Below, piece after piece: positions 25,121 through 32,457 of a stretch of 64,000 nt of DNA. This DNA comes from Natrialba magadii ATCC 43099 (GTDB taxonomy: Archaea; Halobacteriota; Halobacteria; Halobacteriales; Natrialbaceae). The stretch is taken from contig NC_013922.1 in NCBI RefSeq assembly GCF_000025625.1, forward strand, positions 2,480,001 through 2,544,000, written 5' to 3'. Under the pieces are notes generated by a model, which ran no database searches, was not told the DNA's origin, and worked only from the letters and a program-made list of their open reading frames with translations. Numbering within the stretch: position 1 is the first letter of the stretch; every line of letters begins with the position of its first letter. Position numbers and translations under genes: made by a program.

Positions 25121-26530
25121 CTAACGGTGTTCGGCGGTGATCCGGTCGGCTCGCGCCCGTAACTGCTCGAGGATTCGCGGCGGGCCGCGACACCGAATCG
25201 TCACCGTGTCGTCGTAGTCGACCGTCTCGACGCTCGTTCGGTCGTACGCCCGCGAAACCAGTGCCATCGCATCGTCGCAGTTCGGGACCCGAAGGTTCGC
25301 TGTCTCGGTCGGAAGCCGTTCCAGGATGGTCTCACAGAGCCGACTGAGGTTCGTCCCCTCGAGTACGCTCACAGGAATCGGGTCGGCAGCTGCGTCCGGC
25401 AGGTGCGCCGCGGCGATTGTCAGCCGACGTGCGCTCTCGTCGGCGGAGAGGCAGTCGACCTTGTTCAGCGCAGGGACGATCCGGTCGTCCGCGACAGTTT
25501 GGGCGTCGAGCACATCGAGTGCGACCTCGAGCCGCGCTCGGAACCGCGATTCGGGGTCGCTCGCGTCGACCACAAGCACGACGACATCGGCTGCACCCGC
25601 TTCGGATAACGTCGCGCTGAACGACTCGACGAGGTCGTGTGGCAGGTCGTCGACGAATCCGACCGTGTCCGTCACGAGCACCGGTCGACCATCGATCGTC
25701 GCCCGGCGCGTCGTCGTTTCGAGGGTCTCGAACAGTCGATCCCTGACGGCCGCGGTCGCGTCCTTGTCGGAGCTGTCATCGTTCGACTTCGAACTCGAGT
25801 TGGCGTCGGAAATCGATAGTTCGTCTGCGAGTCGGTGCAACAGTGTCGACTTCCCCGCGTTCGTGTAGCCGGCACACGTGACGAGGTCGAACCCTTCTTC
25901 GCGACGGCGCTCGCGGAACCGGGCCGCTGGCTCGGGGCGCTCCTCGAGTTTGCGCTCGAGGCGGTCGATCCGGTCGCGGACGTCGTAGACGGGCGACCCC
26001 TTCTCGGTTTGTTTGTTGAGTAGCCCCTCGTCGGCCGACTCGATCAGGCGCGGCAGGTCGTACCGGAGTTGTGCGAGTTCGACCTGCAATTTCGCGCGTC
26101 TCGAGCCCGCACCCGCCTCGAAGATTTCGAGGACGAGTCGGTGGCGGTCAAGGACCGCGGTGTCGGCTGGCATGGCTGACTCGAGGGTGTGGTGCTGGCT
26201 CGGCGTGAGTTCGTCGTCGACGACGACGCGGTTGGCGTCGGTTGCGGCGACGGTCTCGGCGAGTTCGTCGACCTTTCCGTGGCCGAGGTAACTGCCCGGA
26301 TTCTCACGGCCTGCCTGTGTGATGGTCGCGACGACCTCGTCGCCAGCTGCTCGGACGAGTGCGGCTATTTCGTCGGTTTGGTCGGTCTGGTTGGTCTGGT
26401 CGGTTTGGTCGGTGCCGCCAACCTGGCCGGTTTGGTCGGTGTCATCGGTCTCGTTACTCTTGGCGGCGGCATCCAATCTGCTCGCGACGACTGTTCGGTT
26501 CGGTGTATTATGCGTTCGTGATCGTGACAT
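25121..26530 (-). CDS. hflX: GTPase HflX
   Basis: The product has 469 residues from MSRSRTHNTPNRTVVASRLD. The HflX N-terminal domain (TITQAGRENPGSYLGHGKVD, VVVDDELTPSQHHTLE) is followed by a helical linker with the glycine-rich AGAGSRRAKLQVELAQLRYD and by a Ras-like G domain: G1 GYTNAGKST, G3 DTVGFVDDLP and G4 NKVD. It is a ribosome-associated GTPase. The first 28 residues of the longest ORF are omitted because they are not HflX-like. A Thr/Asp/Gln repeat (DQTDQTNQTDQTD, 26365-26420) precedes the domain and is probably length-variable. It converges tail-to-tail with the LutAB gene, 6 bp apart. Confidence 0.92.
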   Translation of the reverse strand: MSRSRTHNTPNRTVVASRLDAAAKSNETDDTDQTGQVGGTDQTDQTNQTDQTDEIAALVRAAGDEVVATITQAGRENPGSYLGHGKVDELAETVAATDANRVVVDDELTPSQHHTLESAMPADTAVLDRHRLVLEIFEAGAGSRRAKLQVELAQLRYDLPRLIESADEGLLNKQTEKGSPVYDVRDRIDRLERKLEERPEPAARFRERRREEGFDLVTCAGYTNAGKSTLLHRLADELSISDANSSSKSNDDSSDKDATAAVRDRLFETLETTTRRATIDGRPVLVTDTVGFVDDLPHDLVESFSATLSEAGAADVVVLVVDASDPESRFRARLEVALDVLDAQTVADDRIVPALNKVDCLSADESARRLTIAAAHLPDAAADPIPVSVLEGTNLSRLCETILERLPTETANLRVPNCDDAMALVSRAYDRTSVETVDYDDTVTIRCRGPPRILEQLRARADRITAEHR

Positions 26531-26769
26531 GGGTTGCTCGATAGTGGTGGCGTCATGGCTGTCTGGGACAATACTGGTCCGGCGGCTAGCGCCGGAACAC
26601 ACGGCAGTGCTCACCGCTCACACACGTCGCAACTGCTGTGACGTGACGGGGCGAAAGCACCGAACTACTGAGAAGAGGTCTCCATAGTCCTCGTAGTTGT
26701 GTTCGAGGAACCGACACTTATCAGTTGTGGGTACGTCAGTAGAGAATTGTATCAGGCGACGGCGAACCG

Positions 26770-27048
26770 CTACTCGCCGAACAGGTCGTCGACAGCCTCG
26801 CGCGCCGTTCGCGCGGCTTCGTCGGCAACCTCGTCCGGGTCCGTGCCGTCGTCCTGTTCCGGTGCGTTGAGATAGACGTCGACCTCGAGGACGCCGTCCT
26901 CGAACGACACCGTGACGTCCATATCACGCACGTCGGACTGCTTGTATCGCGAGAAGATCAGTCCCTCAGCGGCCTCGGCGGCCGTCTGGACGACCTCCTC
27001 GTCAGTTGGCTCATCCGCCCGCTCGTCGGTCGAGTCGCTGGTCGACAT
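26770..27048 (-). CDS. DUF3194 family protein
   Basis: The product is a 92-residue acidic protein. After a Ser/Asp/Glu N-terminus comes the conserved EEVVQTAAEAAEGLIFSRYK, then DVRDMDVTVSFEDGVLEVDV and YLNAPEQD. DUF3194 proteins are small archaeal proteins of unknown function usually encoded beside prefoldin beta, as here (6 bp gap). Their location in this cluster suggests a role linked to translation or protein folding; that is inference. Confidence 0.85.
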   Translation of the reverse strand: MSTSDSTDERADEPTDEEVVQTAAEAAEGLIFSRYKQSDVRDMDVTVSFEDGVLEVDVYLNAPEQDDGTDPDEVADEAARTAREAVDDLFGE

Positions 27049-27054
27049 CGCCGA

Positions 27055-27456
27055 TTACGCGCCGCCGGCACCTGGGCCGCCTGGGCCGGCTGGGCCGCCC
27101 ATGCCGCCGCCTGCGCCACCGAGCAGTTCCTCGAGTTCCTCCTGCAGTCCCTCGAACTGATCCTGGACACGCTCTTCTTGCTTCTCGAGGGTTTCGAGGC
27201 GGAGTTCGAGCGAGTCGACCTGCTCGTCGAGGTCGTCCTCGGCTGTGTCGTAGTCCGTCTCGACGAGGAGTTCGCCGACCTGTCGGTACATGGTCGTTTC
27301 CTGGTCGATGTCCTCGAGTTCCTTCTGGGCCGTCTGGGCCTCGGTGAGGCTTGACTCAGTTTCCTGTTTCTGGACGGCGACCTGCTGTGCGGTCTCCTGA
27401 AGGTCCTGTAGCTGTTCGATTTTCTCCTGTGCTTCTGGCGGCAGATTTCCTTGCAT
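27055..27456 (-). CDS. pfdB: Prefoldin subunit beta
   Basis: The 133-residue chaperone subunit begins [20 protein letters not shown], forms a coiled coil, a hairpin around [19 protein letters not shown] and a second coiled coil ([20 protein letters not shown]). This is the standard beta-prefoldin layout. The tail is a glycine/proline-rich [16 protein letters not shown] stretch. Prefoldin alpha2-beta4 hexamers hold unfolded proteins. It is followed directly by the DUF3194 gene. Upstream it is separated from pcc1 by an opposite-strand lipoprotein ORF that is unusual for this cluster. Confidence 0.95.
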   Translation of the reverse strand: MQGNLPPEAQEKIEQLQDLQETAQQVAVQKQETESSLTEAQTAQKELEDIDQETTMYRQVGELLVETDYDTAEDDLDEQVDSLELRLETLEKQEERVQDQFEGLQEELEELLGGAGGGMGGPAGPGGPGAGGA

Positions 27457-27568
27457 GTCTCGACCGTCGCCCTCCGCACTGATAAAGCCAAGCTTTGCGT
27501 TCGGCCGCAGTCTCGGGGTTGCTGGTGCAGCCTGCAGAACTACCGGGTTCGGCAGTGAGAACCCACCA

Positions 27569-27751
27569 ATGCGACGCCGTGACGCGCTCGCTGCGGGAGG
27601 TGCACTCGTCGGGTCGCTCTCGGTGCTCCCAACCGCACTTACCGCCGGCTGTCTTGACCGCCAGACACTCCGCCGCGAGGACGCCTGGCGAGAACTGGTC
27701 GTCTATCCGTTGGATATCGTCACCCTGGTCGGCCGGTATAGTGACAATTGA
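27569..27751 (+). CDS. Short Tat-lipoprotein ORF, probably truncated
   Basis: A 60-residue ORF begins [20 protein letters not shown] and has the lipobox LTAGC followed by about 30 residues ([17 protein letters not shown]...). The N-terminus is a textbook Tat signal plus lipobox, but the mature part is far shorter than normal, so it may be a decayed remnant. It lies on the strand opposite to pcc1 and pfdB, inside an otherwise co-directional cluster. The RREDAW segment reminds me of haloarchaeal lipoproteins; no family is claimed. Confidence 0.45.
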   Translation: MRRRDALAAGGALVGSLSVLPTALTAGCLDRQTLRREDAWRELVVYPLDIVTLVGRYSDN

Positions 27752-27805
27752 AACAAATTCCACCCTGATCGCTGATCAGTCTGGCGATCAGGTGTTCACT
27801 GACGT

Positions 27806-28081
27806 TCAGTGGCTACTATCGTCCTCGACAGCAGCCACACCGATTGCCGCCGTCTGTTCTGCAACGTCAAGCAGCGACAACCAGGTGTTCACCGCCGCGC
27901 GAAGCGCGATCACGTCGGCCGCCCCGATTCGAACTGTGACGACCGCTCCCTCGCGCTCGATCGTCGTCTGCGAGCGCTCGTCGTCGATTTCACCGATTTC
28001 CCGGGTGACGCTCTCTGCAACGATCCGCGCTCGCGACGGCTGGTCGTACTCGAACTCGAGTGTGGTTTCGTGGGTATCCAT
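27806..28081 (-). CDS. pcc1: KEOPS complex subunit Pcc1
   Basis: The product is 91 residues from MDTHETTLEFEYDQPSRARI. The predicted alpha/beta fold carries ESVTREIGEIDDERSQTTIE, then VVTVRIGAADVIALRAAVNT and a final amphipathic helix. Pcc1 is the dimerisation subunit of KEOPS, which makes the t6A modification of tRNA. The ATG at 28081 is chosen over one 14 codons upstream because the family starts with this first beta strand. It lies downstream of rpoP in the archaeal eL43-rpoP-pcc1-pfdB neighbourhood. Confidence 0.85.
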   Translation of the reverse strand: MDTHETTLEFEYDQPSRARIVAESVTREIGEIDDERSQTTIEREGAVVTVRIGAADVIALRAAVNTWLSLLDVAEQTAAIGVAAVEDDSSH

Positions 28082-28282
28082 ACAGCTGTCTGTGTTGCGG
28101 TAGTGGTGAAACAGTCGCGACACGGTCTCGAACGGCGAGACGCTGGAGGCTGGACGCTGGCACAGAAGTGAAACAGGCTGGTCTCGTCCTCCGTCCTCAG
28201 GTCTCGTCGGTTCAGTGTTGGCCGCGCGTGTCGAGAGCGACGCTCGTGGGTCGGGTGGGCAGCGGTTGCCAGTCGACGATCG

Positions 28283-28314
28283 GCCGTCGGGCCGTCGGGC
28301 CGTCGAGCCGTCAG
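28283..28314. repeat. 8-bp tandem repeat, four units, abutting rpoP stop
   Basis: GCCGTCGG, GCCGTCGG, GCCGTCGA, GCCGTCAG run into the rpoP stop codon (28311-28313). Short and imperfect. Confidence 0.7.
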
Positions 28315-28445
28315 TTGACGTCGACTTCTTTCACGTCGCGGCTGCGTTCTTTCAGGAGTACGCGGTGACCGCAGTAGGGACAGCGGACGCCGCCGTACTC
28401 GTCGAGCTGCACGTCGCGTTTGCAGCGGGAGCACTTGTAGCTCAT
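28311..28445 (-). CDS. rpoP: DNA-directed RNA polymerase subunit P (Rpb12-like)
   Basis: The 44-residue zinc-ribbon protein reads [20 protein letters not shown], then [15 protein letters not shown] and RDVKEVDVN. The two CxxC knuckles (CSRC and CPYC) bind one zinc. It is an essential small subunit of archaeal RNA polymerase. It lies between the eL43 and pcc1 genes as in many archaea. The gene is short enough to be missed by size cut-offs. A (AGTCGT)n array lies upstream. Confidence 0.93.
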   Translation of the reverse strand: MSYKCSRCKRDVQLDEYGGVRCPYCGHRVLLKERSRDVKEVDVN

Positions 28446-28477
28446 AGGTACGTTGTGGGGTTAGTGGGTGTCGTCGC

Positions 28478-28501
28478 AGTCGTAGTCGTAGTCGTAGTCG
28501 T
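28478..28501. repeat. 6-bp AGTCGT tandem repeat, four units
   Basis: Four exact copies of AGTCGT lie in the gap between the eL43 stop (28542) and the rpoP start (28445). Confidence 0.8.
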
Positions 28502-28541
28502 GTGTCCGTTCAATTCTCAGTTCCGTCCTACGTTAGACGGT

Positions 28542-28805
28542 TTATTCGTCGTCTTCGGCGAGCGCAGCGCGGATCGAGCGTCGGACCGTGCGGCCGGCTG
28601 GGGTCTCTGGGCGGTAGGCACCGCCGGTGAAGACTTCCCCGGTTTCATCGTTCTTCCAGATGCCGGTTCCGACGCGGGTGACGTCGTCGCCGTCGACCTG
28701 TGCGTTCTGCATGTCGTCTTCGATCTCGCTGACGCGTCGTCGTGCAACGCGGCCGTAGCGTGCGCCAAAGCGGCCCGCGCTGCCGACTCGTCCTTTATCG
28801 GCCAT
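28542..28805 (-). CDS. rpl37ae: 50S ribosomal protein L37Ae (eL43) lacking the zinc cysteines
   Basis: The 87-residue protein begins [20 protein letters not shown], with the conserved [20 protein letters not shown] and the core [26 protein letters not shown]. These identify eL43. The usual CPxC and CxxC knuckles on either side of the GTGIW core are absent: the protein has no cysteine at all ([20 protein letters not shown], then TGEVFTGG). The frame is clean, so this is a coherent zinc-less variant and not a sequencing slip. It is a large-subunit ribosomal protein. Position upstream of rpoP is normal. Confidence 0.9.
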   Translation of the reverse strand: MADKGRVGSAGRFGARYGRVARRRVSEIEDDMQNAQVDGDDVTRVGTGIWKNDETGEVFTGGAYRPETPAGRTVRRSIRAALAEDDE

Positions 28806-28890
28806 AGTACTGCTGTCTATCCGCAGTAGATTCTTAAACCTGTTGAGTTGGTATTCTCACTGTGCGTCAGTTCGTCCCGGTTGTCGGTGT

Positions 28891-28930
28891 CGGCCTCGTC
28901 GCGGCAGAGTCGGCCTCGTTGCGGCAGAGT
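28891..28930. repeat. 20-bp direct repeat, two copies
   Basis: CGGCCTCGTCGCGGCAGAGT and CGGCCTCGTTGCGGCAGAGT (one mismatch) lie between the eL43 start and the stop codon of the membrane protein at 28947. Confidence 0.85.
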
Positions 28931-28946
28931 CGGTCGCTGTCGCCGT

Positions 28947-29162
28947 TTAGTCGTCGGAGTCGTCCGCTGCGTGTGTTGCCACGGGCCCGGTGAGCAACTC
29001 GCGAAAGACGAGCGCGAGGGCGGCAAACGGTCCCGCTGCAGTCAACGGTGCCGCGAGGAGTCCCGTTCCGACGCCCGTAGCGGTGATTAGTGATCGAAGC
29101 GCGAGTCCACTCACCGCGAGCAACGGGATCGCTGCCAGGATCGCGTCGGCGCGCTCGAACAT
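28947..29162 (-). CDS. Small membrane protein, two or three helices
   Basis: The 71-residue product is mostly hydrophobic: ADAILAAIPLLAVSGLALRS, then TGVGTGLLAAPLTAAGPFAA and LALVFRELLTGPV, closing with an acidic tail. It looks like an integral membrane protein of a haloarchaeal family of unknown function. A perfect 16-bp palindrome lies 4 bp before its ATG. It is on the same strand as the eL43 cluster, 140 bp upstream. Confidence 0.65.
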   Translation of the reverse strand: MFERADAILAAIPLLAVSGLALRSLITATGVGTGLLAAPLTAAGPFAALALVFRELLTGPVATHAADDSDD

Positions 29163-29165
29163 AGC

Positions 29166-29181
29166 TAATTAGATCTAATTA
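29166..29181. promoter_or_regulatory. Perfect 16-bp palindrome TAATTAGATCTAATTA
   Basis: It lies 3 bp upstream of the ATG of the 71-residue membrane protein gene and stands out from GC-rich flanks. It could be an operator for a dimeric repressor; no binding protein is identified. Confidence 0.45.
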
Positions 29182-29314
29182 CAGCCGTCCGGATAAAGAA
29201 CGGACAAGCAGCAGCGCGTGTCACTTCCATCAGATAGTGACAGTACTTGTCTCAACGTGCCATCCCGTTCGCGGCCACGGCTGGAAAACCGACAAATTCG
29301 AACGCTACCGGAAG

Positions 29315-30106
29315 CTACTGGAACTCGCTTTCCGCGAGCACGTCGTTCAGATCCGCACGAATCCGTTCTCCCATCTCCCGGTCTCGGGCAGTCGTCACGA
29401 CGCGATTTTCCTGTACACTCGAGCCGTCCCGTAGAAGCATGCGAACGTTGCCGCCGTTGTCGGCGCGGGTGACCTTCGCGCGAAGCCCCGACTGTGAGCC
29501 CTTGCCGCCGGCATCGATCGGACCGGGAATGACCTTCTTGACGTGTGGATGGCCGGCGACGGTCTGGATTGCACGCATTCCGGTGCGACCGCCGATCAGC
29601 GTCGAGTGGCTGCCACCGATCTTCTCCGCGGGCGGGGTTTCGACAACATCGAGCGCGCGGGTTCCGCGTCGCTTGCGGACAGCCTCAACTGGATTCTCGT
29701 CCGCGACACGGTAGAAGTCGTGATGGACGTCCGCTCGAATTGCACGGATCACATCTCGCTCCCCGCCGGCGTAGACCTCCTTAGGGCGCTTGCGTCGAAT
29801 CTCGTCGCCTACGAGTCCGGCAAAGTTCCGCAGTTCGACGGGTTCGTTCTCGCCGTCTTCCGGTGTGGTCGTAATCGTCGTCTCGCCGAGCACCTGATTC
29901 TGCTCACCGTCCGGACCTGAGTTCGAGTTCGGGTTCGGGTTCGAACTCGAGTTAGTGTGCGCTGGGTCGTCGTCTGCCCCAAGCATTGTGAGTGTCACCC
30001 GATCGCGTGCGACGTCGAGAACGATCGCCTCGGTGTTCTGTTCCCGGCAGATCAGACAGAAGTCCCCGGGTTTTTCGAGCGGCGAGGCACAGTGGCGACA
30101 CTCCAT
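29315..30106 (-). CDS. DUF2103 family protein with N-terminal zinc ribbon
   Basis: The 263-residue product starts MECRHCASPLEKPGDFCLIC, two CxxC-type knuckles. A low-complexity Asn/Ser/Pro linker is followed by a conserved domain with AGLVGDEIRRKRPKEVYAGG, then GGSHSTLIGGRTGMRAIQTV and HPHVKKVIPGPIDAGG. The latter matches DUF2103, an archaeal family of unknown activity. The metal knuckles suggest nucleic-acid or protein binding. It is transcribed divergently from the lipoprotein gene at 30298 and lies upstream of the eL43 cluster. Confidence 0.82.
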   Translation of the reverse strand: MECRHCASPLEKPGDFCLICREQNTEAIVLDVARDRVTLTMLGADDDPAHTNSSSNPNPNSNSGPDGEQNQVLGETTITTTPEDGENEPVELRNFAGLVGDEIRRKRPKEVYAGGERDVIRAIRADVHHDFYRVADENPVEAVRKRRGTRALDVVETPPAEKIGGSHSTLIGGRTGMRAIQTVAGHPHVKKVIPGPIDAGGKGSQSGLRAKVTRADNGGNVRMLLRDGSSVQENRVVTTARDREMGERIRADLNDVLAESEFQ

Positions 30107-30189
30107 GCGATGGTGGGGGTTGGCACCGGACGTGTAAAATCCGTCCGCTTTCGAACATGGTGTGGTTTCGGGCCGGGGTGGCTCACGAG

Positions 30190-30221
30190 TGGGTGGGTAG
30201 GTGGATGGGTGAATGGGTGGG
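30190..30221 (+). repeat. G-rich tract with quadruplex potential
   Basis: Five GGG runs (GGGTGGG ... GGG ... GGGTGGG) with intervening GG pairs lie in the divergent intergenic region between the DUF2103 gene and the lipoprotein. The stretch also reads as a degenerate 4-bp GGGT repeat. Confidence 0.6.
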
Positions 30222-30297
30222 TGCGTCCAGAGACCTGGTGTTGGACAAACGACTCCTACCCGAACGCTGAAGACTCAGCCTCGTCTACACTCTGCAG

Positions 30298-30696
30298 ATG
30301 CATCGCCGTTCGGTCCTTGCCGCCGCGAGCGCGGTCGCGTCAGTCGGCATAGCCGGCTGTCTCGAGTTCTTCGAGGACAACGGCGAGGATATCACTGATC
30401 CGGGTGACATCGAAATCGTCTGGGACGACCTGGTTCGGGACGATCCGGGCACCGAGGACGAACGCGTGTTCGTCTGGGCCGCCGTCAGAAACGTCGGCGA
30501 TCGGACGCTGAACTACGTCGAAATTCGGGCAACGTTCTTCGACGGAGAAGGCGAGGAACTCGAGAGCGTCATCGAACACGTCGACGAGGACGTCACGTCG
30601 GGCGAGGAGTGGTCGTTCGAAGTCGAGTTCCCCCACTTTGGGGAAGCGGCGGCCGAGGTCGAGGCGTACGAACTCGAACCGGTAACGGGGGTATGA
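30298..30696 (+). CDS. FxLYD-domain Tat lipoprotein
   Basis: The 132-residue product begins MHRRSVLAAASAVASVGIAG plus C, a Tat signal with lipobox. The mature part is a beta-sandwich: FVWAAVRNVGDRTLNYVEIR, then ATFFDGEGEELESVIEHVDE and EEWSFEVEFPHFGE. This is the pattern of FxLYD domains. It is likely lipid-anchored outside the membrane. Its role is unknown. It precedes the flippase gene on the same strand by 89 bp. Confidence 0.8.
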   Translation: MHRRSVLAAASAVASVGIAGCLEFFEDNGEDITDPGDIEIVWDDLVRDDPGTEDERVFVWAAVRNVGDRTLNYVEIRATFFDGEGEELESVIEHVDEDVTSGEEWSFEVEFPHFGEAAAEVEAYELEPVTGV

Positions 30697-30785
30697 GGTG
30701 TGGCTGTCGACGGCGTGCTGGCAGCGGTACGTCACGGCGTGGTGGTGGCTGAATCGCGGTCCGATCCACGGTAACTTACGTGGCC

Positions 30786-32330
30786 ATGACTGACACCGAC
30801 ACCGACACCGACACTGGCACCGAGGCGACACGCGACGAAGGCGTCTCGACGCTCGCGAAACAGGGCAGCATCACGTTCGTCGGGAACGTCGTGAACGGCG
30901 CGTTCGGCTTCGCGATCGTCATGTTGATGACGCGATACGTGACACCCTCCGTCTACGGATTGTTCGTCCTCGCGACCTCTGTTATCCTCTTCATGCAGGT
31001 CTTTGCGAACCTCGGGTTGCCGCTCGCGATCGACTACTTCGTCCCGCAGTACCTGGACGAGGGCGAGCACGGCAAGGCCAAGGGCGTCATCGTGCAGGTG
31101 ACCGCGACGGTGCTCATCACCTCTGCGCTCGTCGCGTTCGTACTCGCGGCCGGATCGGAGTACATCGGTGACGTCTTTCAGGAGCCGTCGATGCGGATCG
31201 CGCTGTTGTTCCTGTCGGTCACCATTCCGATGCTCGCGATCTATAACGTCTTGCTCACCTCCTATTACAGCATCAAGAAGCTCCAGTACCGCGTCATCAT
31301 GCGCGATCTGGTCCGGCCGATCGTTCGTTTCGGCGTCACGGCCGCCCTCCTGCTCGCCGGCTTTGGCCTCCTCGGCCTCATCGCCGGCTACGTGGTCGGC
31401 CTCTTCGTCGCGATCACCGTCGGCGCGGCGCTGTTCACCTACAAGGCCTGGGACCTGCTCACCGTCGACACCGAACTCGTCGCCTCGCGCCCACTGCTCA
31501 CCTACTCGCTCCCGCTCGCGATGACCAGCGTCGTCTTCGTCCTGATGGGCCACGTCGACTACTTCGTCCTCGGGTTCTTCCTCGACTCCGACGACGTCGG
31601 TATCTACCGCGTCGGCTACATGCTCGGCTCCGGGCTGATGATTATCTTCAACTCCCTGTCGCCCGTGTTCAAACCCCTCATCGCCGAAACGCGCGAGGAC
31701 ACCGCCCTCGTCGAGCAACGATTCCGCGTTGCCGCCCGCTGGATCGCTGGCATCACCCTGCCGATCGCAATCATCCTCTCGCTCGGCGCGAGTTCCTACC
31801 TCGCAGTGCTCTACACGCCACAGTACGCCGAAGCGAGCCTCGTCGTCGTCCTGCTCTGTGGCGCGTTCCTGTTCAACGTCACCGTCGGCGGCCCCGACGG
31901 CTCGCTCCTGCAGGGTATGGGCTACTCGCGGATCGTCTTCGCAAACACGCTCGTCCTCTTCGGCGCGAACTTCCTCGTCTCCATGGCGCTCGTCCCCATC
32001 TTCGGCATCGAGGGCGCTGCAATCGGCTCCGCGACTGCCCTCTTCCTCGTCGGCGGCCTCACGATCGCCGAAATCTACTACCTCGACGGCATCCACCTGT
32101 TCACCCGCGACTTCGCCAAGATCATCAGCGCTGGTATTCCCGCGACGATTGCAGGAGTTCCGATCGTGGTGCTACTCGAGTCCGATCTGCTTATCGTGGC
32201 CCTGTTGCCGGTCGTCGTGGTGAGTGTCTATCTGGCGACGTTGATCGTGACGGATGCGTTCACGGACGAAGATGCCCAGATGATCGGAGAGTTTAGCCCG
32301 ACGGTCGAGAAGTGGTTGCCGGTGAGTTGA
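30786..32330 (+). CDS. Polysaccharide/oligosaccharide flippase (MOP superfamily, Wzx/AglR-like)
   Basis: The product has 514 residues with about 14 predicted membrane helices. After a low-complexity TDTDTDTDTGTEAT N-terminus comes LAKQGSITFVGNVVNGAFGF, then MTRYVTPSVYGLFVLATSVI, a typical Wzx start. It probably flips lipid-linked glycans across the membrane for S-layer or surface glycan synthesis. No glycosyltransferases flank it, so the pathway is not determined. The ATG at 30786 is chosen over a GTG two codons upstream. The DTDT repeat suggests length variation between strains. Confidence 0.88.
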   Translation: MTDTDTDTDTGTEATRDEGVSTLAKQGSITFVGNVVNGAFGFAIVMLMTRYVTPSVYGLFVLATSVILFMQVFANLGLPLAIDYFVPQYLDEGEHGKAKGVIVQVTATVLITSALVAFVLAAGSEYIGDVFQEPSMRIALLFLSVTIPMLAIYNVLLTSYYSIKKLQYRVIMRDLVRPIVRFGVTAALLLAGFGLLGLIAGYVVGLFVAITVGAALFTYKAWDLLTVDTELVASRPLLTYSLPLAMTSVVFVLMGHVDYFVLGFFLDSDDVGIYRVGYMLGSGLMIIFNSLSPVFKPLIAETREDTALVEQRFRVAARWIAGITLPIAIILSLGASSYLAVLYTPQYAEASLVVVLLCGAFLFNVTVGGPDGSLLQGMGYSRIVFANTLVLFGANFLVSMALVPIFGIEGAAIGSATALFLVGGLTIAEIYYLDGIHLFTRDFAKIISAGIPATIAGVPIVVLLESDLLIVALLPVVVVSVYLATLIVTDAFTDEDAQMIGEFSPTVEKWLPVS

Positions 32331-32457
32331 GTCGATTCTGAAGCCTTTCGTTGGACTGGTTGAGCTCGCTGGATTCGCGGGGTTCTCCTACTCTCACTCT
32401 CATTCTCACTCTCACCCTCTGTCTCGCCCTTCTTCCGCGTTCTCGTTCGGTAGCGAC

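Noticed and set aside
30732-32096. 454-codon minus-strand ORF opposite the flippase
   Set aside because: Antisense shadow of hydrophobic codons, giving a Glu/Asp/Arg-rich sequence without motifs.
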